From NCBI GenBank assembly GCA_009760855.2, contig WPIO01000086.1, positions 308,001-372,000 of the forward strand: a stretch of DNA of 64,000 nucleotides, given 5' to 3'. The notes under the pieces are model-generated. The model was not told the origin of the DNA. It saw only the letters and a program-made list of their open reading frames with translations, and did not search any database. The translations under genes were made by a program, and so were the position numbers. The first letter of the stretch is position 1, and every line of letters starts with the position of its first letter. Shown here in pieces: positions 1-36,223 of this stretch. Source of the DNA: Cristatella mucedo (lineage: Eukaryota; Bryozoa; Phylactolaemata; Cristatellidae).

Positions 1-66
1 TCCATGCTACTCACTACCTCAGCTGCTCACGTGACTCAGCTATGCTTCACACTTTCTCTTTGTTCA
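1..66 (+). mobile_element. Second LINE family, fragment
   Basis: TCCATGCTACTCACTACCTC...CTTCACACTTTCTCTTTG matches 39299-39356. Confidence 0.6.
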
Positions 67-99
67 AGTGCATTATTATTATTATATTTTTTGCGTGAG

Positions 100-215
100 G
101 TTAAATCATGATTGTCGTATATGAGCATGCTACCACAAACGATTTGATCATGCTTCCTTCGCGGCAAATTTAAAGTGCCTTGAAAGAGATTGAGTTCTCT
201 GAGGGCACCATAACA
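100..215 (+). mobile_element. LINE 3' tail fragment
   Basis: Contains GAGATTGAGTTCTCTGAGGG, the shared 3' hairpin of the dominant LINE family. Confidence 0.6.
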
Positions 216-2174
216 AATGTTATAACAATAATACATTTGTATAGCGCCTTCGGAGAGCCGAGTCATTTTTAAGCACTTTACCGATGCTGCATAGAAAGTA
301 TTACAAAATGACTGATGATAACATCCCCAAGAAGCAGGCATATTTTAAGCAAGTACATTCACATGCACACAAAATCACAAAGACCCACTAAATGCTGTAA
401 TAAACAGGTACGGTTTAAGCTCCCTTTTAAACTTCGTATTATTAATATTATTACTATTGAGTTTTTTGGCAATAGAATGCATACTGAAAGCCATTTAGGT
501 TATGAGTGAGCTATACGAAACTACCCTGCATCCATTTATGTCACAATGCAGGCTGGACGCCCTCTTCCTATCGCTCCAGACTAAGCTGACTTCCTGCTCT
601 TCTCCTTCAGCCCTCTTCTCCGTCCGATGACAGATTGTTTGGACCACTTCTTCTTTCTCAAACGGTGGCGACCAACTGGTCTAGTCATTCGCCAAGATTG
701 TTGCCTCACAATGAGATATCGTATCGGTAGCTTTTCCGGCTCTTCCCATCCTCTTTGACTCTGGGGCTGCCGACTGGTCGCTAGCTAGCACTTTTAGCTG
801 TTCAACTACACCCATCCTGAGGCACAACAGCTACGTTTCAGAGCTGGCCGCCCGTTTGTTTGGGAAACCTAAATCGTCGATCAACTCGTGCGTAAACTTC
901 TTTCTCTTTCTGCCGAAAACAAGCTAGTCAAGCCCTACACCTTCATCTTACCAGACGGGCCGCCTCAAAAGGTGAACCAGTAGTGCATAATGAGTTGCAT
1001 GCCTTTATCGACAGACTCACGATCCCATTTGACAATGGCACCGCCTCGGGATCGTAGCCGTGATGAAAATCAGGCATCCAAGATTTTTACAAGGCCGACG
1101 TCACGATTCAACCTCTCGAGGTCAGTTCTTAATTAAATCGATTCATACCGCAATCGCGGAATGAAGCCGGACTAAGAATTGCACCACAGTGAAAGTATTG
1201 TGGATTCAGGTTTACTTGACTGAAAAAGTAGTGTAAACTCAGCTAAAATGTTGCCAAATCTTGTTTGCTGCAAAATGGTTTCATGCATTTCACCGGGCAG
1301 CTTATGAAGTTCTCTAGTAAGAAACTCCTATTTTCCTAGTTCTACTAGTGAGAAATTCGCCAAGCTACTGTATAGTTAAAACACCGGCAGATATTATATA
1401 GCTTCCCCTATTGCGGGTGAAGGATCACATGCATCGCGTGCATGTTCTTAACTCGACTTCATTGAAATTTTATTTTGACGTTTGTCCTTAAATAACTCGT
1501 AGGCACGCATACTGAAGTCGATTTAAGTGACACATGTGTTGGCATTGTCGTCGTATTCTGGGATATCGGAGAACAAAGCATCTAACATCTCTCGGCCTAA
1601 GTGATGCACAGGTCAGAAATTACCGGTAAGGAAGCAGGTGTGCGATTTTCGTATTTGTTAGGACTGGGAGAAAATCTTGCAAAGACAAAACATTTACATA
1701 ATAAAATCCTTCACTTTGGATTCTTATAAGACCGAGCCTCGTAAAGAAGTAGGTGGATTGCAGTACACCGATGCCCATCTGAGATCTTGGTTCTGAGGCA
1801 AATATTTTTCCAGGACTATGATCTGAATCGGCTGCAAGTTCCAATCATTAAACCCATTTGTCTGACTTATGCCTGAATCCATAGGCTCCAACTTAAGTGG
1901 TATTTGCAGGAAAGTATTCTAGCTTCACAAGCAACACCTAAAATCTCAGACAAATTTTTAATAAACAAGAGCGTATGCCGACCCTAGTGCATCATTTTTT
2001 TCACTAAATGATTTGCAAACGCTCTTCAAATAGTTTGGAATTCATCCAGTTAGTCCTGTACGTTAAATAGCTTGTCAAGTCAATATTTTGAAGAAACTGT
2101 CGATTGCCTTCCACCAATAGCAACGCTGCCTCGAAGGTGTCGCGTGCAACTCAATGCAATCGGTTGACCCGAAT

Positions 2175-2365
2175 TTTAAAAATAAAGAAATACTAGCTGA
2201 TTTAATACCCTATTTTGCATAGCGACTGACGAGCCTTTACAGCTATCACCACCGCTTGCAGCGCCAATAACGAATAGCCCACTGTATGATTCGAACCCAC
2301 GACTACGGTAGTGAAAAACAACCACTATACCGTGAGCCTCGATGGCACACTAACTAAGACCAGTT
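2175..2365 (-). mobile_element. SINE-B (tRNA-derived)
   Basis: TAGCTGATTTAATACCC, CTTTACAGCTATCACCACCG, GATTCGAACCCACGAC (reverse B box) and GAGCCTCGATGGCACAC. Confidence 0.72.
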
Positions 2366-2584
2366 GCATCCACTTTTAATACATGGCATATAGCAGTCAA
2401 CTTATAATCATGTTTATCCACCACGACCCAAATGCCTTCGCCCTACTAATGTAATCTAAGGGCATATTTTTAAAAACTCAACGACCCGACATTTAATTAA
2501 GCTTCCTTTTGCCAGCTATTCGATGCAGTGAAGAATACCAGTTTTGGCTCCTCGACGCCAACATATATATGAATATGTTAATAT

Positions 2585-3073
2585 ATGAATATGTCGTGTA
2601 TGTCGTTTACTTTTAGGTCACTTCGTTCTTTGGCCCCAGCCTATCTCTCAGATCTACTCCCCCACCAGGCCAAGCATCGTACCACCCGATTTTTGGAATC
2701 CAACAGTGTGCATTTAGTTCGGATGCTCCAAAAGCCTGGAACTCCCTCCCGACTTGCGTCAGAACATACATGACTTGACCACATTTAAAAAGAACTTAAA
2801 AACGCACCTGTTTAGGACAGCATTTAGTGGGTCCCTGTGATTCGTCCTACATGTGCTTATGCGTGCTGACACTATGCATGCTGCCACTAACCACATCTGC
2901 ATGCTTACCCTGTGCATGTCACCCCTAACCATGTTATTCATGTTGTTTATCAAGCCTGACATTGCTCGCCATTCAATCGCGTTTCCCTCTGTAGCAAATG
3001 TAAAGTACCTAGAAAGAGATTTCGTTCTCTGAGGGTGCTTTATCAAGTGCATTATTGTTCTTATTATTATGGT

Positions 3074-3076
<3 letters not shown>
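2585..3076 (+). mobile_element. L2/CR1-like LINE, 3' fragment
   Basis: Encodes the end of the reverse-transcriptase ORF (SLRSLAPAYLSDLLPHQAKH) and the family 3' tail with a GAGATT...TTCTCT hairpin and a short ATT run, abutting a TA microsatellite. Confidence 0.75.

Positions 3077-3077
<1 letters not shown>

Positions 3078-3118
<41 letters not shown>
3078..3118. repeat. (TA)n microsatellite
   Basis: About 20 TA units directly after a LINE tail. Confidence 0.95.
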
Positions 3119-3119
<1 letters not shown>

Positions 3120-3121
<2 letters not shown>

Positions 3122-4010
3122 CTCAAGCGGCCCTGATGTGCTGCGTCCACTGACATGGCAGTGTCAACCGACCCTATCGAGCACTTGCTCGTGCCACAAG
3201 TGGTTATCACGAAGCTTCGGGAGTTGCCTAGGCTCGCGGAAGGCCGCGTTCGGGCGTCCCAGCCTGCACAGGGCAGGGTCAGCCGCTGCCTGGCAACGGA
3301 CAGATTCGCCACCCACAGTCACTTCCTGACCAAGGGTTTTGGCCGGTCGCTTCGGGCCTGACGGTTCGAGCACAGAGCGACCCTGGACCTGCTGCCAGTG
3401 GCTGCTGCTAGGAGCCGTGCATACCCCGGGTTACTAGCTGCCGACTAAGCCGCACGAAGGCAGATACCGTTTGCCATATGGTGAGCCATGGCCGGCCGAT
3501 GCTGCGTGCAATTACGAGCCGACATAACCGTGTTCTGGGTCACCTAATCGGAGCTCTTCCGGCCACAGCGTTCAACTGCCCGTCGGCAGGCTGCGCCATT
3601 CCGCTTGCCAGTGGTCTTGCTCTATAGCCGGACCTGGTCTTCGACAACGGCACCGATATGGTAACCGTTGATGCGACGGTGCCGTCCGAGGGCAGCGTTG
3701 ATTCTCTGATTATGGCGGCTCGGGATAAGACCGATAAATGTGCAGTCGTTGTCCGGTCTTTCCTGACCTCTGGCTACGGTTGGCAGTGGCGAGGCCCTTC
3801 ATGGTCAGGGCTCTTGGCAGCTGGTGGCCAAACAATTAGGCTCACCTTGCTCACCTCGGCATGCCACACACAGTGAGAAGGGCATTGGGGTGGCACTGAG
3901 TCTCCGACGCCATTACTGGCTCGGAAGCCGTGCGGTCTCACTTCCTGAACATGGAGGCCCGGGTAGCACCCCGACCCCGGCAGCACAGGGCATCGCCGGC
4001 TAATACTAGT
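3120..4010 (+). mobile_element. LINE remnant, possibly the C-terminal part with a restriction-like endonuclease
   Basis: Broken plus-strand frames read MLRAITSRHNRVLGHLIGAL and, further on, LVFDNGTDMVTVDATVPSEG. These resemble the H-x-x-x-x-x-x-x-[IY]-T-x-R-H-[ND] and P-D-[LIV]-[VI] ... [VI]-[DV]-x-T-V segments near the C-terminus of R2/NeSL-type LINEs. Several stops and frame changes show it is dead. Assignment is from motif memory only. Confidence 0.4.
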
Positions 4011-4242
4011 TAAAAATTTCGATAAATAGTTGTATATATGCCACCTGCCCAAAGTATATGCATACTCACAGCTGCAATCAAACCTGGCACAGACCGCACT
4101 TATAATTCATTTGTATATAGCCGATAGCAACCAGATACCAGAAATCCACGTGACATTATGGGTTCCCGCAGCCATCAAATAATTAAGTACGAGGCCCACC
4201 TACAGCTTGCCATACCCAGTTGCCACAACCACATGTTGCTAC

Positions 4243-30027
<25,785 letters not shown>

Positions 30028-33000
30028 GTTCGCTGCCGTGCCGCTTCGAGGCGCTCAAACGACAGCGGAGCAAAGGTCTGCCTACTCTCTTTTCAGGAGA
30101 AGGCGAATCGAGGGCCGTAGTTGCGGAAGCTAAGTAAGCTTTTCTCACCGCCCTGCTTATCCGAGGATAAGCTTGGCCGCTCAGAAAGCGGAATGATACA
30201 TTTGCAGCTGCCAATCGCCACAATAGCTAGCGATGCCAGCCGAGGGGAGGGAGACACTGACCGACGGGCGGGCGTGTCAGTGACTGCCGCAGCTGAGGCG
30301 CCACGGGTCACCCGAAGCTCTGCTTCGAGTCAGGTAGGCAGCGACAGCGGTAGCCGCTGCGGCGTTCGTTTAACCAGATGGGGGCGTTCCCATGGCCAGG
30401 TGGTGGGGGAGAAGAAAAGTCGCAAGGTTTTCGGCTCCACCTCCGCCGTTGGACAAGGGGGCTGGGGCGGAGCGTCGATGCGTGACAGACGGCGGTCGTC
30501 TGTCTGAAGGGTTGAGCCCCTCCCCCTTGTGAGTGCTGGCCTGCGCCGCTGGCACGAGCAGCTATCCAGAACGTCCAGCACGAAGCAGTCGCACCATCTC
30601 TCATAGCCTCTCGAAGCCGACGGTAAGTAGCTATCCGGCGCTTGCTCCCAGCGGTGGCTCGTCGTCCTGGGAGGTACGGGGAGAGGGGCAATTCGAGACG
30701 CCGCCCGGCCGGCCGTTGAAGCGATCCTACGGGGCTTCTGCTCCCCTCGGCGGCCGCCTCTCTTGGGCCATCGCCGATAGCGCCAGCAGGCGCAGCCTTG
30801 GCAGCCGATCCTCAGCCGTCGCTGCTTCCTCCCCCTTATTTATGACGAGCGTCGCTAGGCGCGGCGCCGGCGAATTGCATACGCAATGTCGACGCTTTCG
30901 GTCCGAGTCGGTGCAACGTGCGCCCAGCAGGTCCGATCGGGCGCGCTAGCACCCACTTTGCGTCGACGTCGGGTGACGCAGGCGTAGACGCGGGCCGACC
31001 GTGCCCATGCGCATCCGCGATGCTAGCAGCCGTGCCGCCGACGGGACTGGAGGTGAGCGAGAACCGTTAGCGAGCCGCATGGCGGCACAGCTCGGCGCCA
31101 GGGTGCGTAGCTAGCGCGGCCACTGGCCGACTGAGGCGTCCGTGTGCTGGACTGGCGTGCCTGGCACAGCCGGTCGGCGTACTCGGCAGGGAATGGGGGG
31201 CTCCTACTAGCCGCCCGCGATTTGTTAGCCACTACAAGGCTGTTATTAACTGCAACGCATCTTCGTAGCGCCAATAGAGAGCTAAATGTTTCTTAGGGGT
31301 TGCCCGTAAGCTGGAAAGGATGCAAGGCGACTTACAAGTGATACTGCCATGCTCAATTTTAGCACACACTGGTTCTTATGAAGGAGGACGCACGTGGACG
31401 AACCACACAAAGAGGAACGAACGGCTGTGCTTACAGTTGCCCTTAGTCTGCAGATCTGCAGAGAGTTAATGGGCTGACTTGCACATGAATTGCAGGCACA
31501 ATGCCACCAAGGATTTCAGGCTGGCTTTAGGCCACGTTGAATGATCGGAGTCAAAAAGGGAGCCGAATTGTAATTACTTCTCAGGCTAGCCCACACTGGG
31601 TTGCGAATGGACGTGAAAGTTAGTGACTAGGCAATTAAGGAAGCGGATATGGTGCTGAGCGCATAAAGAAGAATGTCAGTCCGTACTGTCCGTGTTAAGT
31701 TCTCAAGATGATCACTATGCTTAGGCTTAGCGTGATTGCGACAAAGGACGCGCGCCCGTCAGTCTGTCGCACGAATATCGCTTCTGGATATTGAAACGTG
31801 GGCGAGCTACATCAGCAAGATCACAACTCTATGCATATTTTAATATCTCGCAAATAATAGTTTACGGTTCCTGGTTCATAGTTAATTGCTGTAGTGAGCT
31901 TGTTACTCTAGTAAGTTAGCCATCAAGTTGGTTAGAAAATCCGTCAGTCACAAATGTCATACTTACATTATGCCCGTTGTGATATTTATAGTCTTACTGT
32001 TGCTACTAATCAAGAAGTTGTTCTTAGCAAAGCGCGCGGACTTGTTTTGAGACATGGAAGCTCTGCATTGCAGCCGCGTTCAGCTGCCGTCTGCATGTCT
32101 GCATACATCGATGCTGCATCTACAAGTGGCTGACAAGAGATTTTAAAGCTTAGGCACTTCACCGATTATTAGTCATGCGTCGGCGATAACTTTGCCTCGT
32201 TACGTGAGCTGTGTTGGCGGCCCGAGGACATTGGTGCACAAGCGGCGGCTACAGGGCGTTTGTATCAATACGGAATCGTAAGAGCCGCATTGGCTCTCTA
32301 CGCTGCTAGCGGAAGTTGAGCCGTCGGATTTTGGGCCGCTGCTAACACTGACTGGGGCGAGAGATTCTGGGAGAGCACCCGCTCGATTCGTGTCCTGGAT
32401 CCGATGAATTTCTCACATCTTAGGCATTGTCGGTCCCTCCTCACCACGCAAGCCTCCATCATAGTGAGGGCAAGCTGTAATGTAGCAATGTACATCCGCG
32501 TACTTGATCATCTCGCAACTTTAGGTTGGGCCTCGACAGACTCGTTACGTCAGCGTTGAGTAATGTGGAGAAATGTAGTCGAGTGGTAATGAACATTACC
32601 AAATCAGTAAACACTAGCGGCTCCAAACCCCTTATTTCAGCTCGAACCACGAATGAGTAGACTACTCAGGTTAGACAACTTATCTCATGCCCAGCGGCGA
32701 CCGTACCGCATTCGCACATCTATTCACCAGCGAAGGCCGCATCGGTCTATCGACCAAAGTGTAAACAGGAAGTGATTCTCGTGCACGTCACTGCTCCTGC
32801 ACCTCACTGCTCGCTCGTGGCGCCCGTAAAAATGCCCCCACGGACGCCTCAGCGGTTGGAAAGCCGGCGCCTGGCTTCGCCCCGCAGCGAAGACGCTCGG
32901 CCGGCCTCGCTCCTACTGAGCGCTCCGCTGAGCGGAATTATAGCTCCATCAGAAATAGCCCCGCCCCGCTCTCGAGATAAAGTGACTGTCGCGTCTGCGT

Positions 33001-33307
33001 TGAACGCCTCCGTTGACTGCACGGCGAAGGCGCACCGCCGCTCTGGAGGCTGCGCCTTCGGCCATGCGTGTTCGCGAAAGGCCTCCTCAGCCGCTCACTT
33101 CACAGGGCGGCCGCAAACGACCGGTTCCTTCTGGCTTCGTAGTGTGGAAGCTTCTGTAGGCAGCTTGCCCTCGGTCTCAGTTCCTCCGCTGCTGGCGCTC
33201 TACGAGCACCGCCCACCCGAGCTCTCGGTCAGAGCGGTCCGCGGCCGAGCGAGGCCTCGGCGGCTCGTTAGCACTCTCCGCGTCCCTCGCCGTTCTCGGC
33301 GATTGAC

Positions 33308-33445
33308 CTAATAGTATAATATAATTCATTTGCATAGCGACCTAAAAGAAACATATCTCTATTCTGGCGCTTCACGAGCGCCTCGGGGCTCTAGCCCTCG
33401 ACCTCGGGGTCATCAAATAAATTCCCCTTGACCTTGACTTTGACA
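33308..33445 (-). mobile_element. SINE-A, diverged, in the intergenic region
   Basis: ATAATTCATTTGCATAGCG, GAAACATATCTCTATTCTGG and GGGGCTCTAGCCCTCGACCT in reverse order. Confidence 0.65.
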
Positions 33446-35114
33446 CCTCTGTAAAACTTCCGTTGCTTTTTCTGAAAATAAAAGCCGTCTCTGCTGGACG
33501 CGGGCTCAGATTCTGCGCCCGACCGAAGAAACGTCGTCCCGGAGGCCGGCATATACGGCTACAGCGGTCTTTTCAACGCCCACGACATTGATACTAAATG
33601 AAGAGCAGTAAGCTCAAGCCTGCAGCCGTCGTAACAGCGCGTACTGTCCGGCCTCGCGGTGGTGTAATAGATTTTCTTATTTCACTCTCGGCTAGCCGCC
33701 GCATTTACGTTAGATATTTAGAAGATTTGCTTCACACGCGCCTTCTTGGTTACCGAGCCCTCATCAAAAACTCATCTTAAAAGCCACGATATGCTGCTAA
33801 GCTGCAAGGAATTGTCTTGGACTGTATGGGATGAGCATTAATTCCGAATTCGCACAATTTGGTTACGTGCTGCTTACAAATTGGCTTAATTTTGGTGAAT
33901 CGCGCATCAAACATTGTCACAGTCTCAGACGGGAATTTGTCCGACTCTTGAAGTTAGGCAAGTAGGCAGCTATCTCGGCAGCATACAGACACTCCATGCT
34001 GTCAGTTTGTGCCTTATTCCAACAAATATAGAATATCGTGCTTTCGGTACAAATATCTGCAAAATAGTCACAAGTAAATAGCTTTGCCTAATACAGTGCC
34101 AATAGTCCTCACAGCTATGGCACTTCTGACACGAAATATTTAAAAGACGACGCAGCGGCTTCTGCAGTTATGTCCTCAGGCCCGCGAACCCAGCGTTCAT
34201 AATGACGTCGGTCCTTCCCGGCTCGCGGCAAATAACGACGACGTCTGAACCTTATATGTCGAGTGACTTGTAGGTGTAGCGCCAATACATTTAGTTACGC
34301 CGACTGCAGCGGAGCATCGTAGCAAATCGAAGAGCAACCGCACCAAAAGACAAAAAATCTGTACCCATAGCGTAGAGAATTACACTCGACAGCCGCGAAT
34401 GGTTACAAGTGCCCAGTATCAACCATAGTGTACAACATCTCTTTTTACGCCCAGAGCACCTCGGAGCTTCGTTATGCTGGGGTACGACTCCTGACTGTGG
34501 CACGACTTAATACGACCTTATCGCAGGTTCTGAAAAATCCTGTGCATAGTCGCTGTCAGTCGAAGTCAGGAACCGCAAGTCATATTTTGGTAGTCTTAAC
34601 CAGGCTGACCTAGCACGTTGCCGTTTCAGCGCCGAGGCCCTGCGACGCTGCTCTTTCTATTGAATGCGCTCTCGCTGACGCTAAATGAAGTATCGGACGG
34701 TTAACTTTTTTCGACACTACTGCCAACGCTGCAGACATTAATTTAAATACCAGGCTTGCTCTCGAAGCGATAGGTTTCGGAGGGCGTTGCTGTGCCGCTC
34801 CGACGGTTGGAGACACAGAACGCAAGATTTCCGGTCGCCGCGACCTACCGCGGAAACCGACAAAACAGCGATAAAGTGGGCAATTTGTGCTGTTCGTGCG
34901 GTGTCGCATTCCTCTCAGTTCGTTTATCTGAGCACACAACTAACTCATGCGCGAGCAAGAATCCCGAGGTCCAATCGCGTGTCCTGCGTTCGCGCGCGCG
35001 TACGAGTATCGCAAACATAGCACTCTCCTGCTGCCATGCAGTAGCTCAAGTCTGAATTTCGTATACTTGCCCGAACGCTATCCGTGCCCTTTGCAAGCAA
35101 ATGGTAGGGATTGC

Positions 35115-35308
35115 TTAACTTTGCATGCTGACCCTGTGCATGTCACCCCTAACCATATTATTCATTTTGTTTGTTTTTCAAGTATGATTTTACTTACCAT
35201 TCAATTGCATTTCCCTTTGCAGCAAATGTAAAGCGCCTAGAAAGAGATTGAGTTCTCTGAGGGAGCTTTCTCAAGTGCATTATTATTATTATTATTATTA
35301 TTATTAAG
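35115..35308 (+). mobile_element. LINE 3' tail in the DUOX-DUOXA intergenic region
   Basis: ATGCTGACCCTGTGCATGTC, AAAGCGCCTAGAAAGAGATT and an ATT run of about eight units. It is close to consensus, so fairly young. Confidence 0.7.
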
Positions 35309-36010
35309 TATCGGTGCACCCTTTCGTGGCAGTTCTGGTCTGTTTCGTGCGCAGCGGTCTGCTGCCTTTGACCTTCACCCTGGTCTTTAAGGCCATATAG
35401 GTGTACTTAGGAAACAGAGCCTAAAACACATTACGCCCGCAAAACTCGCTTTGGAAAATGGTTCAATAATGGCTACACGCGAGGTGACGGTGAGGTCCAT
35501 CCGCGGTAATGTCCTGCGGCCGCTCTCCGCCTAACGGACACTAACTGAGGGATATTGAATGCTGCGCTTAGCGACGCGTACGGATTCCGCGGCCCACGTA
35601 GGCGACGTCGGGTCCAATACCGGCAAATGTCGTAAGCTAGCGTCCACCTTCACTGTCGCTCGTTACTTGCATTGGCTGCCGGCAGAAGACTAAGCGGCAG
35701 AGAGGGAGAGAGAGATAGAGAAGGAGAGCGAGAGAACAAGAGATTTCGGCACGCGATAAGCGCCGCTAACGTCCTCCGGCTCTTGTATCGCCGGCGGGGC
35801 AGTCGGGCATACGCTCACGCATTTCCGGGCGCCGACGTCACAGCAAGCTCGGGAGCGCGTCTTTACCGGCGACGAATTGGCGCTTAGCGAGCCGGTCCAT
35901 GCCACTCGGCTTCCCGGTCAACCCAGTCCGATTCAATGTAGAACCAAGCCCTCGACATCGCCATCGCCGACTCGGTCGAAGAGGAGCGAGCTGTTGCCCT
36001 CGCAGCCGCC

Positions 36011-36223
36011 ATGGGTTTGGACCTGTCCAAGCAGGGTGACAAGTCTCGTGATGCGCAGGGCGTCTACTTTGCGGCGTTTCGCTTCAAAGGCTTCTGGCCC
36101 ACTGTCTACGGCGAGCACAATACAGCGGCCGACGTGGACGTCCTGCAGAGCGGCATCATACTCGCCTTCGTGATCTTGGCTTTTTCGTTCTACATCATCC
36201 TACCCGGGATACGCGGCGCCGAG
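36011..36223 (+). CDS. DUOXA: DUOXA coding exon 1 (N-terminus and TM1)
   Basis: The ATG sits in a GCCGCCATGG context, ideal for animal initiation. The 71 codons include KGFWPTVYGEHNTAAD, a hydrophobic segment and FYIILPGIRGAE, the conserved end of TM1 in DUOXA proteins. The donor is GCCGAG|GTAGAG in phase 0. The exon lies in a GC-rich segment that may be a CpG island. Confidence 0.94.

Larger units (their letters stand above)
1..4242. other. Left flank, inferred DUOX intron or later gene body
   Basis: No DUOX exon beyond exon 9 was found, so the donor at 4242 opens an intron that reaches past the left edge or to an exon I missed. The stretch holds LINE fragments, a SINE-B copy, a TA microsatellite and the LINE remnant at 3120-4010. 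Between 520 and 1130 short plus-strand frames look protein-like but broken, and I could not assign them. Confidence 0.5.
30028..36010. promoter_or_regulatory. Divergent intergenic region between the DUOX and DUOXA start codons
   Basis: About 6 kb separates the two ATGs. It is GC-rich next to DUOX exon 1 (30.03-31.25 kb), again at 32.77-33.31 kb, and upstream of DUOXA exon 1 (35.45-36.0 kb), with AT-richer DNA between. A reverse SINE-A copy lies at about 33.31-33.45 kb and a LINE 3' tail at about 35.12-35.31 kb. I see no convincing protein-coding exon. Promoters of both genes and noncoding first exons are expected here; no exact transcription start can be read from sequence. Confidence 0.5.

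Noticed and set aside
1-4242. DUOX exon 10 with the S-R-R-D-L / R-G-R-D motifs
   Set aside because: I looked for it on the minus strand and found no matching stretch; it is probably left of the window.
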